Source: Paludibacteraceae bacterium
GTDB lineage: Bacteria; Bacteroidota; Bacteroidia; Bacteroidales; Paludibacteraceae
Length of the DNA: 56,258 bases
Reading direction: 5' to 3'
Assembly: GCA_017541805.1 (NCBI GenBank)
Contig: JAFXYK010000015.1
Coordinates: 1-56,258 of the forward strand
In this document: positions 48,730-56,258 of the stretch, piece by piece
How positions within the stretch are numbered: the first letter of the stretch is position 1
How the letters are laid out: each line of letters starts with the position of its first letter
Notes under the pieces: model-generated
Database searches by the model: none
What the model saw: only the letters and a program-made list of their open reading frames with translations
What the model was told of the DNA's origin: nothing
Program-made: the position numbers and the translations under genes

Positions 48730-50592
48730 TCAACGGCGGGCGTTCTTCTTTGCATTCTCGCGAGCCATACGTTGTTGCTCACGCTGCATCTCTTCGAGTC
48801 GCTGCATGAAGCGTGATTTCGGTTTACCGGCACGCTTCTTTTTGTTGGCTTCGATCTCGGCTAACATCTTCTGATCATTCAGCGTCCAGCGGAAGATCAT
48901 TGTCTGCAGGATGGTGATGAAGAGCGATACCAGGTAGTAGAAGCTCAAACCGGCTGCGTAGTCATTGAAGATGAAGAGGAACATGATCGGCATAGCGTAC
49001 ATGATATATTTCATGAACTTCATGTTCGGATCCGTAGCCTGCGACTGCATCGTCACGTATGTGTAACCGATATTGGCGATCGTCATCAACAGACAGAAGA
49101 GGGACAGGTGGTCACCAAACAGCGGGATGTTGAAACCGAAGTTCACCACAGCATCATATGTCGAGAGGTCGTCTGCCCAGAGGAAGGACTTACCACGCAA
49201 CTCAATAGCCGTCGGGAAGAACCAGAACATAGCCATCAAGACCGGGAACTGGAACAACATCGGCAGACAGCCTGACATAGGACTGACGCCTGCCTGGCGG
49301 TATAACTCCATCGTTGCCTGTTGGCGTTCACGGATCTTATCGGCAGGATATTTCTCATTAATCTCATTCAACTGAGGACGAAGGGCTTTCATCTTTGCGC
49401 TCGATTTGTAGGAAACAAAGACGAACGGCAGGATGATCAACTTGATCACCAAGGTCATCAGGATGATGATTAAACCGATGTTCAGGCCCCAACCCATGAA
49501 GAGGTCAAACATAGGAATGACGAGGATCTTATTGATCCAGCTGACGATCTTCCATCCTAAGGGCACTATCTCTTTGAGGTTCAGACCTTCGTACGACTTA
49601 AGGGTGTTGTAGTGGTTCGGACCCATGTAAAAACGGAAACCGGTAGCTTTCTCACCCGTGGCGTCAAAAGGAACGTATGTGCGTGTGGTGTATTCCTTCA
49701 TATAGCCGGAGGTACGTCCCTGCGGTGCAGAGGTGACCTTCGTGTTCGTGAAGGCATCGTCGGCGATGAAGATGGTAGAGAAGAACTGATCTTTGTAAGC
49801 AATCCATTTCAAGTGACCGCCTTCGTGCTCCTCGTCATAGTCATCTTCGTCCAGTTCGTCGATGTCGCCGTCCTCGAACATATACTGTAACTGCGAATAG
49901 CGCTCTTCGAACTTACGTCCTTTCTCGTGTTGCGGAACACGTTGTCTCCAGTCGATCATCAGTTCCGAAGTGGGCACCAGTTTGTCTTGGAGGTTATGCG
50001 CCTTGATGCGGTAGTACACCATGTAGTCCTCCGATAACTCATATTCGAAATCCAGCCACGCGTTCGGGTCAGAGGATGCCAGACGCATCACCACTTTGCT
50101 GCTGTCTTTCGCTACGGGTTGGAAATAGAGGCGGTCGGTGAAGATACCTCGTGTCTTCTGAGAGGCGGTGTCCAGTAACTGCAGGAAGACGCTGAACTCC
50201 GATTCTTTCTTTCCTTGTGCATCGATGCCGAAGAGGCTCAACGGGCGCTCTTTGTCCGTAGCCGACGTGTACTCCAGCAGTTCGGCTTGCTTGATCACAC
50301 CACCGATATTGGAGACAACGATACGAACCTTACCGTTCGACAGGGTGTCTAAGGTCTCCTCACCTTCGCGTGCAGCGTCAAAGATACCATAGTTGATGTT
50401 AGCGATGCTGTCTTGCTGACGTTGCTGCTCGTACGCTTTTTTGGCCTGTTCTGCCTCCTTTCGTTGCGCGATGCGAACGGAGTCAGCATGCGTCTTGGGT
50501 TGCGTAGAAGTCTCGGATGAACCGCTGCACTTCATGAACCCGATAATGATTGCGGCTATAAGAATAAAGCCGATCCAAGTGTTTTTATCCAT
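48730..50592 (-). CDS. yidC: Membrane protein insertase YidC
   Basis: A 620-residue YidC of the Gram-negative type. Residues 4-20 are the first membrane helix, residues about 55-345 the large periplasmic domain, and residues about 360-575 the conserved insertase core with five helices (LGWKIVSWINKILVIPMF, MSGCLPMLFQFPVLMAMFWFF, AMPIMFLFIFNDYAAGLSFYY). It inserts proteins into the inner membrane with or without SecYEG. The tail is basic (ribosome contact). Last gene of the mfd operon. Confidence 0.97.
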   Translation of the reverse strand: MDKNTWIGFILIAAIIIGFMKCSGSSETSTQPKTHADSVRIAQRKEAEQAKKAYEQQRQQDSIANINYGIFDAAREGEETLDTLSNGKVRIVVSNIGGVIKQAELLEYTSATDKERPLSLFGIDAQGKKESEFSVFLQLLDTASQKTRGIFTDRLYFQPVAKDSSKVVMRLASSDPNAWLDFEYELSEDYMVYYRIKAHNLQDKLVPTSELMIDWRQRVPQHEKGRKFEERYSQLQYMFEDGDIDELDEDDYDEEHEGGHLKWIAYKDQFFSTIFIADDAFTNTKVTSAPQGRTSGYMKEYTTRTYVPFDATGEKATGFRFYMGPNHYNTLKSYEGLNLKEIVPLGWKIVSWINKILVIPMFDLFMGWGLNIGLIIILMTLVIKLIILPFVFVSYKSSAKMKALRPQLNEINEKYPADKIRERQQATMELYRQAGVSPMSGCLPMLFQFPVLMAMFWFFPTAIELRGKSFLWADDLSTYDAVVNFGFNIPLFGDHLSLFCLLMTIANIGYTYVTMQSQATDPNMKFMKYIMYAMPIMFLFIFNDYAAGLSFYYLVSLFITILQTMIFRWTLNDQKMLAEIEANKKKRAGKPKSRFMQRLEEMQREQQRMARENAKKNARR

Positions 50593-50614
50593 TTTATGTT
50601 GTGTAATTTATTTG

Positions 50615-51370
50615 CTATCTTTTCATTTTTCCGAACATCAAGCCGATGTAAAAACGCGGGCCGCTCGGAGTGACGAAATGATCCCACGTCACTTGTTTGC
50701 CTATCTCCGCCAATCCGGTGTTATGGATGTTGAACGGGAGCATGTAGTCGATGCGAATAAGTAGCGCCATGTGATTGCCGAGGCTGATCTCCATGCCCAC
50801 ATAGGGGTCGAGGAGGAAGAAGGGGGTCTTCACATAAGACGAGTTGTAGATGGTAGTGGTACTGTCCGTTTGAGCACCCGCGGGAACTTCTACTTCCGTC
50901 TGATCGGGCACATAGAGGCGCTTCATCGAACCACCACCGATCGTCATACCGATCATGGGGCGCACCTTGCCCCAGTTACCGTAGAAGTCGCATAGTACGC
51001 CACCCCAGCCGGTGCGCACATTCGATCCTGTGTGCATAAGCGGCATGGTGCTGACGAAGCCTTCTGCACCTAAGTGAATATGGTTGATCAGGTGGGCACG
51101 CAGTGAACCGCCTAAACCGTAACAGAAACCGGACTTAGGTAAACCCTTGACATAGTCCCAGCTACCCAAACCGGTATTACTAAATACCTTGGTAGGATCG
51201 TCGGAGAACAAGTAGCCGCCGTGTAACATCATACCTCCGGAGAAACCGGTGAAGACATGCGAGCGGCTCTTTGTCTCCTTCGCTTCACTACCGGCAGTCT
51301 CCTGCTCCTGAGCCATCAGACTCAGGGGCAAGAGTGCCAATAAACAGACTATAAAGATTCTTTTTTTCAT
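50615..51370 (-). CDS. Outer-membrane barrel-like protein
   Basis: A 251-residue exported protein with signal peptide (IFIVCLLALLPLSLMAQ) and beta-rich body (FTGFSGGMMLHGGYLF, PMIGMTIGGGSMKRLYV, RFYIGLMFGKMKR). Family unknown to me. It lies between deoD (4 bp overlap) and yidC (22 bp). The last strand ends in FGKMKR instead of an aromatic residue. Confidence 0.77.
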   Translation of the reverse strand: MKKRIFIVCLLALLPLSLMAQEQETAGSEAKETKSRSHVFTGFSGGMMLHGGYLFSDDPTKVFSNTGLGSWDYVKGLPKSGFCYGLGGSLRAHLINHIHLGAEGFVSTMPLMHTGSNVRTGWGGVLCDFYGNWGKVRPMIGMTIGGGSMKRLYVPDQTEVEVPAGAQTDSTTTIYNSSYVKTPFFLLDPYVGMEISLGNHMALLIRIDYMLPFNIHNTGLAEIGKQVTWDHFVTPSGPRFYIGLMFGKMKR

Positions 51371-52086
51371 TCAGAGATAATATCGAAGGCTACGTCCATC
51401 ATGTTGGTGAACGAGTTCTGACGTTGTTCTGCGGTCGTTGCTTCACCGGTGAGGATGTGGTCACTAACGGTGCAGATCACGAGTGCTTTCTTACCTGCGC
51501 GAGCGGCGTTCATATAGAGCGACGGAGCTTCCATCTCGTCTGCGAGGACACCCATCTTGGTCCAGTTCTTCTTACGCTCGTCTTCGCAATAGAAGATATC
51601 GGCAGAGAAGACATTACCTACGTGATATTTATATCCGCGTTTCTCAGCTGCTTCAACGGCCTTGCGGCAGAGTTCGAAGTCAGCAATTGGTGCATAGCGA
51701 CCCGGGAGATTGTATTGTGCATCCCAGTTGCTGTCGGTGCAGCTACCTTGTGCGATAACGAGGTCACCGAGGTTGACGTACATCTGGCGAGCACCGCAAG
51801 AACCCACACGGATGATGGTCTCTACATCGTAGAAGTTAAAGAGCTCATAGGTGTAGATACCGATGGACGGAATACCCATACCGTGACCCATCACGGTCAC
51901 TTTCTTGCCTTTGTATGTGCCGGTGAAGGCTAACATACCGCGGACGTTGTTTACCTGAACAGGGTTCTCCAGGAAGCGCTCTGCCATCAGTTTGGCACGC
52001 AGCGGGTCACCTGCCATGATCATCGTTTTTGCAATCTCACCGTACTGCGCACCAATGTGCGGAGTCGGACAATTTTCTTTTGCCAT
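51367..52086 (-). CDS. deoD: Purine nucleoside phosphorylase DeoD
   Basis: A 239-residue hexameric phosphorylase that splits purine (deoxy)nucleosides with phosphate into base and ribose 1-phosphate. The N-terminal TPHIGAQYGEIAKTMIMAGDPLRAK, GMGIPSIGIYTYELF, RVGSCGA and the base/ribose site LADEMEAPSLY are visible. The usual sequence at the last site is AVEMEA; the catalytic Asp in TVSDHI is present. It follows kdsB by 49 bp. Confidence 0.95.
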   Translation of the reverse strand: MAKENCPTPHIGAQYGEIAKTMIMAGDPLRAKLMAERFLENPVQVNNVRGMLAFTGTYKGKKVTVMGHGMGIPSIGIYTYELFNFYDVETIIRVGSCGARQMYVNLGDLVIAQGSCTDSNWDAQYNLPGRYAPIADFELCRKAVEAAEKRGYKYHVGNVFSADIFYCEDERKKNWTKMGVLADEMEAPSLYMNAARAGKKALVICTVSDHILTGEATTAEQRQNSFTNMMDVAFDIISE

Positions 52087-52121
52087 AATTGTGTTTTTTT
52101 AAAAGGTTAATAATTATTTAG

Positions 52122-52135
52122 TTTCAATTTTCAAT
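52122..52135. repeat. Short heptamer array, TTTCAAT family (2 units)
   Basis: TTTCAAT twice, directly next to the kdsB stop codon. It is short and less certain than the others. Confidence 0.55.
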
Positions 52136-52882
52136 TTACCCATTGTATCGATACCAATTAATCGCTTTCTCGAGGTCTTCGGGGGTGTCGATGCCGATCG
52201 TCTGCATGTTCGTCACTCCTACACGAATCGAGTAGCCGTTCTCGAGCCATCGTAACTGCTCCAGCCGTTCCGCTTTCTCGAGCGGACTCTGTGCCAGCTG
52301 GGTGATCTGCTGCAGCACGTCGGCGCGGAAAGCGTAGATGCCGATATGTTTGTAATACGCACCGTCCGAAGCGGCTATCACTTTGCGCGAGAACATCTTC
52401 GCGATGCCGGTAGCGGTATCCCAGTTCACTTTGGGTGTGTTGGGATTCTCGATGGCCTCTTGGTCGTCTTTCTTGAGCGGGCATACGAGCGTGGCGATCT
52501 GTGTGTCTTCGTGCTCGAAACATTTCATCAGCGCCTCGATCTGCTCGGGCTGGATGAAGGGTTCGTCGCCTTGAATATTGATCACCACGGTGTCGGTGTC
52601 GTTCTGTGCGCGCCAGGACGGGGTGGTGATCGCCAGGTAGGCTTCCAGACAACGGTCCGTACCGCATGTATGGTCGGCGCGCGTCATAACTACCTTACCG
52701 CCGAAAGACTCCACGGCGTCGTAGATGCGTTCGTCGTCCGTAGCTACGACAACAGGGTCGAGCGCTTGGATGGCCTGCTCATAGACACGCCGAATGACGG
52801 TCTTGCCGGCGATATCCGCCAGAGGCTTACCCGGAAAACGAGTGGACGCAAAACGCGCCGGTATGATTCCAAAATATTTCAT
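52136..52882 (-). CDS. kdsB: 3-deoxy-manno-octulosonate cytidylyltransferase KdsB
   Basis: A 248-residue enzyme that activates Kdo as CMP-Kdo for lipopolysaccharide. IPARFASTRFPGKPLADI (7-24) binds CTP, TRADHTCGTDR and VINIQGDEPFI carry the metal and sugar contacts. Its presence shows a Gram-negative outer membrane with Kdo. It follows mfd by 36 bp, a gap filled with a heptamer array. Confidence 0.98.
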   Translation of the reverse strand: MKYFGIIPARFASTRFPGKPLADIAGKTVIRRVYEQAIQALDPVVVATDDERIYDAVESFGGKVVMTRADHTCGTDRCLEAYLAITTPSWRAQNDTDTVVINIQGDEPFIQPEQIEALMKCFEHEDTQIATLVCPLKKDDQEAIENPNTPKVNWDTATGIAKMFSRKVIAASDGAYYKHIGIYAFRADVLQQITQLAQSPLEKAERLEQLRWLENGYSIRVGVTNMQTIGIDTPEDLEKAINWYRYNG

Positions 52883-52894
52883 ATATTAACTTTC

Positions 52895-52922
52895 AAATCA
52901 AAAATCACAAATCAAAAATCAA
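52895..52922. repeat. Heptamer array, AAATCAA family (4 units)
   Basis: AAATCAA, AAATCAC, AAATCAA, AAATCAA, 28 bp, followed by a degenerate ATATCAT. It spans the mfd stop codon (52919-52921). Confidence 0.93.
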
Positions 52923-55900
52923 ATATCATTGCGCTCGATTTTCGAGAGCAATGTGATGGCTCCGTTAATCGTCTTGACGTTAGTGATCGAGACGTATCTT
53001 CTGCCGGTCTTGAGACCTTTCTTGTCGGTCTCTTCATGCAGCGAGCAGCGTTCGGGTCTCGTCACGGCGTACTGGATGATGTTTCCGAACTGTTGGGACT
53101 GCCAGTACGCATCCTTGTGTTGCACGAGGTAGAGCGTCATTCGCTCACCCTTGAGCAGTATCTTCTCCACACCAATGCGGCAGCAGAGCCAGCGTAAGCG
53201 GACGACATCCAGCAGTTCTTCTGCCGGTTCAGGCAGTACACCGAAGCGGTCGATCAGTTTCTTGCGGAAGTCCAGTAACTGCTCTTCCGTGCGCAGACCG
53301 TCCAGTTCCCGATAAAGGGTGATGCGCTCGCTGATATTCTCGATATAATCCGTCGGGAAACAAACAGCGATATCTGTCTCCAGCTGTGCATCATTGCACC
53401 AGAGGTGCTTGCCTCCTTCATTCGTTAACTCGTTCATTCCTTCACTCGTTAACCCTTCTTCCTCTTTCAACTCTTCCACCGCCTCATTCAATATCCGCTG
53501 ATAGGTCTCGTAACCCAAGTCGGCGATGAAGCCGGACTGCTCGGAACCTAACATGTTTCCTGCTCCGCGGATATCGAGATCTTGCATCGCCAGGTTGAAA
53601 CCCGAACCCAGTTCCGCGAAGGTGCTGAGGGCCTCCAGACGTCGTCTCGCATCTTCGGTCAGCAGTTCTTTCTCCGGCGCGATGAGGTAACAGTACGCTT
53701 TTCTGTTCGATCGTCCTACACGTCCTCTCAACTGATGCAGGTCGGCCAGGCCGTAGCGGTCGGCGCTGAAGATGAGGATGGTGTTCACGTTCGGTATGTC
53801 GACACCTGACTCGATGATAGTGGTGGAGAGCAGGATATCGTAGTCATAATTGATAAACGCTTCCAGCCGTTCCTCCATCTCTCCTGCGGGCAGTTGACCG
53901 TGTGCGGTGACGATACGTGCCTCTGGGCAGAGTTTCTGTATGCGTCGTTCGATACGCGGTAACATCTCGATGCGGTTGTTGACGATGAAGATCTGTCCGT
54001 TTCGACTCATCTCTGACTCGATCGCCTCTTTGATGATATCTTCGTCGTCCACGGTGATCAACTCCGTCTGTACCGGATAGCGGTTCTGCGGCGGGGTGGT
54101 CATGATACTGAGGTCACGTGCACCCAAGAGGCTGAACTGCAGTGTTCGCGGTATAGGGGTGGCGGTGAGGGTCAGCACATCGACATTGGCGCGCAGCGAT
54201 TTGAGTTTCTCTTTGGCTGCCACACCGAATTTCTGTTCCTCATCGATGATGAGCAGACCGAGGTCGTGCCACTTGACGCTCTTACCGATGAGCTTGTGGG
54301 TTCCGATGAGGATATCTATCTTTCCTGCTTCGAGCTCCGAGAGTATCTCTTTGATCTCCTTGGCGGTCTTGAGGCGGCTGATGTACTCGATCCGCACGGG
54401 CATGTTCGCCATACGCTCGCGGAATGTGTTATAGTGCTGCAAGGCCAGTACGGTCGTTGGTACGAGTACGGCTACTTGCTTACCGTCGGTAGCTACCTTA
54501 AACGCTGCGCGCATCGCCACTTCGGTCTTACCGAAGCCTACGTCGCCGCAGACGAGTCGGTCCATCGGCATGGGACTCTCCAGGTCGCGTTTTACGTCCG
54601 CCGTCGCCTTCGCCTGATCAGGCGTGTCTTCGTAGAGGAAGGAGGCTTCCAACTCGTGCTGCATGTATCCGTCGGGCGAGTACGCAAACCCTTTCTGCTG
54701 TTTGCGCGTCGCGTAGAGACGAATGAGGTCGCGTGCGATATCCTTGACCTTGTCTTTCGTGCGCTCTTTGAGTCGCTCCCACGCACCTGAACCGAGTCGA
54801 GCGATGGTGGGTTCTGAACCCTCACGCCCTTTGTACTTACTGATGCGGTGCAGGTTGTGGATCGAGACAAACACATTCGCTCCGTCGCGGTAGTTGAGTT
54901 TGATCATTTCCTGCGGCTTACCGTTCACGGGTGTCGTGACGAGCCCGCCGAACTTGGCTATACCATGGTCGCTGTGCACGACGTAATCACCCACTTGCAA
55001 CTGGTTGATCTCCCGCAGGGTGATGATAGCCTTTCCTCGCCGTGCGTTCTCACTGGCCATCGTCACGCGGTGGTACCGCTCGAAGATCTGATGGTCGGTA
55101 TAGCAACAGACTTTCAGTCCCTTGTCCACGAAGCCTTCGTGCAGCGTCGCGTTGATGCCGGTAAAGGATATATTGGCATCCTGCGCCTCGAAGATTGCTT
55201 TCAGACGATCGAGTTGCTTCTGCTGTTCTGCAAGGATGTAGATCGTATATCCTTCGTCAATATGCTTGCGCAGGTCGTCCGTCAGGATGTCGAACTGCTT
55301 GTGGAAGATCGGCTGCGGCATCGTGTCAAAGGTCACCTTGCTGTACTCCGCGAAACTGCTCTTGTCGGCGAGTTCGAGAGTCTTTCGACTATCGACTATC
55401 CACTTTCGACTATCCACTCCTAGACCGTCGAGTTTAAAGCGCACGATCTGGAAATCGTTGCTCACCCACACATGCTCGTCCGAGAGGTACTCGATGATAG
55501 ATGTCTGTGCGCCGGATTCGGTGTTCTGTGCTCCTACAATCTCCGCGTTCTCGACGCGGTTCTTGGACAACTGGTCTTCGATATCGAACTCACGAATGGA
55601 CTCTATCTCATCGCCGAAGAAATCGAGGCGGTACGGATCGTCGTGGCTATAACTGTAGATATCCACTATCGAACCGCGCACGGCATACTGACCGGGTTGG
55701 TACACAAAATCCACATGCTCGAAGCCCAAGTCCGTTAACTGATTAGCAAGATCAGACTGCTGTATCTCCTGTCCGACCTTCAGTTGAAAACTGATGGCCT
55801 TCAGATCCTCTTTCGCCGGCACCGGTTCAGCTATGGCCTCCGGATAAGTGACGATGATAGAGGGCAGGGTAGTGAGCGTCTCTGTACGCTGAATGACCGC

Positions 55901-56170
55901 TGCGTCGTCAATGGTCCGTCTCCGTTTACTGCTCGGAAAGAACCCTGCGTCGGCGCCCAGCGTCTTCAGGTCCGCATAGATATACTGTGCTGCTTCTGCA
56001 TTGTCAAAGATCACAAACAGGGGCTCGCGTATCTGCGACAACGCGAGCGCGCGTGCAGAGGCGTGCAAGCCGCCCGATAAAACGTGTGCGTTGTTATGCG
56101 CCAGTTCCTTCCGAACTGCTGCCAGTTCCGGATGCTCCCCAAATAGTATTTTCAGATCCTCTATGCCCAC
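52919..56170 (-). CDS. mfd: Transcription-repair coupling factor Mfd, with two repeat insertions
   Basis: A 1083-residue ATPase that removes RNA polymerase stalled at DNA lesions and recruits UvrA. Order: UvrB-like N-domain, RNA polymerase interaction domain (near YVVHSDHGIAKFGG), motor with Walker A GDVGFGKTEVAMRA near residue 540 and DEEQ near 643, C-terminal TRCF domain. I choose GTG 56170 as start, because a promoter at 56201-56232 lies inside the longer frame to 56239. Residues about 250-262 (VDSRKWIVDSRK) and 905-918 (LTSEGMNELTNEG) come from arrays and sit between domains. First gene of the operon that ends with yidC. Confidence 0.95.
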   Translation of the reverse strand: MGIEDLKILFGEHPELAAVRKELAHNNAHVLSGGLHASARALALSQIREPLFVIFDNAEAAQYIYADLKTLGADAGFFPSSKRRRTIDDAAVIQRTETLTTLPSIIVTYPEAIAEPVPAKEDLKAISFQLKVGQEIQQSDLANQLTDLGFEHVDFVYQPGQYAVRGSIVDIYSYSHDDPYRLDFFGDEIESIREFDIEDQLSKNRVENAEIVGAQNTESGAQTSIIEYLSDEHVWVSNDFQIVRFKLDGLGVDSRKWIVDSRKTLELADKSSFAEYSKVTFDTMPQPIFHKQFDILTDDLRKHIDEGYTIYILAEQQKQLDRLKAIFEAQDANISFTGINATLHEGFVDKGLKVCCYTDHQIFERYHRVTMASENARRGKAIITLREINQLQVGDYVVHSDHGIAKFGGLVTTPVNGKPQEMIKLNYRDGANVFVSIHNLHRISKYKGREGSEPTIARLGSGAWERLKERTKDKVKDIARDLIRLYATRKQQKGFAYSPDGYMQHELEASFLYEDTPDQAKATADVKRDLESPMPMDRLVCGDVGFGKTEVAMRAAFKVATDGKQVAVLVPTTVLALQHYNTFRERMANMPVRIEYISRLKTAKEIKEILSELEAGKIDILIGTHKLIGKSVKWHDLGLLIIDEEQKFGVAAKEKLKSLRANVDVLTLTATPIPRTLQFSLLGARDLSIMTTPPQNRYPVQTELITVDDEDIIKEAIESEMSRNGQIFIVNNRIEMLPRIERRIQKLCPEARIVTAHGQLPAGEMEERLEAFINYDYDILLSTTIIESGVDIPNVNTILIFSADRYGLADLHQLRGRVGRSNRKAYCYLIAPEKELLTEDARRRLEALSTFAELGSGFNLAMQDLDIRGAGNMLGSEQSGFIADLGYETYQRILNEAVEELKEEEGLTSEGMNELTNEGGKHLWCNDAQLETDIAVCFPTDYIENISERITLYRELDGLRTEEQLLDFRKKLIDRFGVLPEPAEELLDVVRLRWLCCRIGVEKILLKGERMTLYLVQHKDAYWQSQQFGNIIQYAVTRPERCSLHEETDKKGLKTGRRYVSITNVKTINGAITLLSKIERNDI
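53416..53455. repeat. Octamer array, GTTMAYTC family, inside mfd (5 units)
   Basis: CTTCATTC, GTTAACTC, GTTCATTC, CTTCACTC, GTTAACCC, 40 bp. It is read in frame as GLTSEGMNELTNEG in the linker before the C-terminal domain. Confidence 0.92.
55386..55420. repeat. Heptamer array, CGACTAT family, inside mfd (5 units)
   Basis: CGACTAT, CGACTAT, CCACTTT, CGACTAT, CCACTCC, 35 bp. It is read in frame as GVDSRKWIVDSRK. Confidence 0.95.
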
Positions 56171-56200
56171 GCGCGCATTAACGCAAATTAAAATCGGGCA

Positions 56201-56232
56201 CAAAGGTACAACTTTTTTTTGACATACACAAG
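56201..56232 (-). promoter_or_regulatory. Bacteroidota promoter for the mfd operon
   Basis: Minus-strand TACCTTTG (56208-56201) with CTTG (56232-56229), 20 bp apart. It lies 31 bp before GTG 56170 and so decides the mfd start. Confidence 0.75.
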
Positions 56233-56258
56233 CACCCACGCAATTTTCTTCATTTTTC

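Overview
The window is a 56 kb chromosomal stretch from a member of the Bacteroidota, most likely Bacteroidales. The evidence is the promoter type (TTTG, about 20 bp, TAnnTTTG, seen at more than ten sites), a set of gene families typical of the phylum (DUF4292, DUF3078, a BspA-like leucine-rich-repeat protein, surface proteins with C-terminal sorting signals, long YidC and SecA), and the many lipoproteins and outer-membrane barrels. I cannot name the genus. Most genes are core genes in long, tightly overlapping operons. One AT-rich islet (about 17.3-20.7 kb) looks acquired.

Layout. 1-325: end of an M23 peptidase with a LysM domain. 394-1719: a secreted protein of unknown function. 5287 to 1722 (minus): barrel protein, lipoprotein hydrolase, lipoprotein, rlmH. 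5360-6226: nadC. 9217 to 6275 (minus): repeat-rich barrel protein and a lipoprotein. 16935 to 9323 (minus): one operon with a lipid kinase, dut, a TPR protein, DUF4292, an EnvC-like protein, an FKBP lipoprotein, a Rieske-like lipoprotein, rimM, a SpoU methyltransferase and a damaged U32 peptidase. 17347-20747: a promoter, a probable structured ncRNA with a terminator, a UDG-fold protein and a BspA-like protein. 21252-26437: secA and two envelope proteins. 30556 to 26434 (minus): nadK, lgt, fmt, a second lgt and an HD hydrolase. 30698-34206: pdxJ, exbB, exbD, tonB, a DJ-1 protein and a lipoprotein. 40065 to 34254 (minus): a large surface protein, then queF, queC, queD, queE. 40309-43605: DUF3078, a coiled-coil protein, zapA, rny. 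45087 to 43606 (minus): a His-rich membrane transporter, then a tRNA methyltransferase. 45182-47179: a sensor kinase. 48011-47208 (minus): a membrane LytTR regulator. 48219-48710: a truncated SGNH protein. 56170 to 48730 (minus): mfd, kdsB, deoD, a barrel protein, yidC.

The most unusual signal is a class of 23 short arrays scattered through the window. Each has two to five degenerate tandem units of 7 bp (17 loci), 8 bp (5 loci) or 11 bp (1 locus). Sequence families differ, but the layout is the same: a constant core, a variable part and usually about four units. The arrays lie in start regions, across stop codons, or as in-frame insertions in essential proteins (SpoU methyltransferase, U32, Fmt, TrmN6, Mfd). 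Several form the hydrophobic part of lipoprotein signal peptides, so two unrelated lipoproteins share the same signal core. None lies in the AT-rich islet. This resembles the heptameric short tandem repeats of cyanobacteria, but I know of no description of such a system here.
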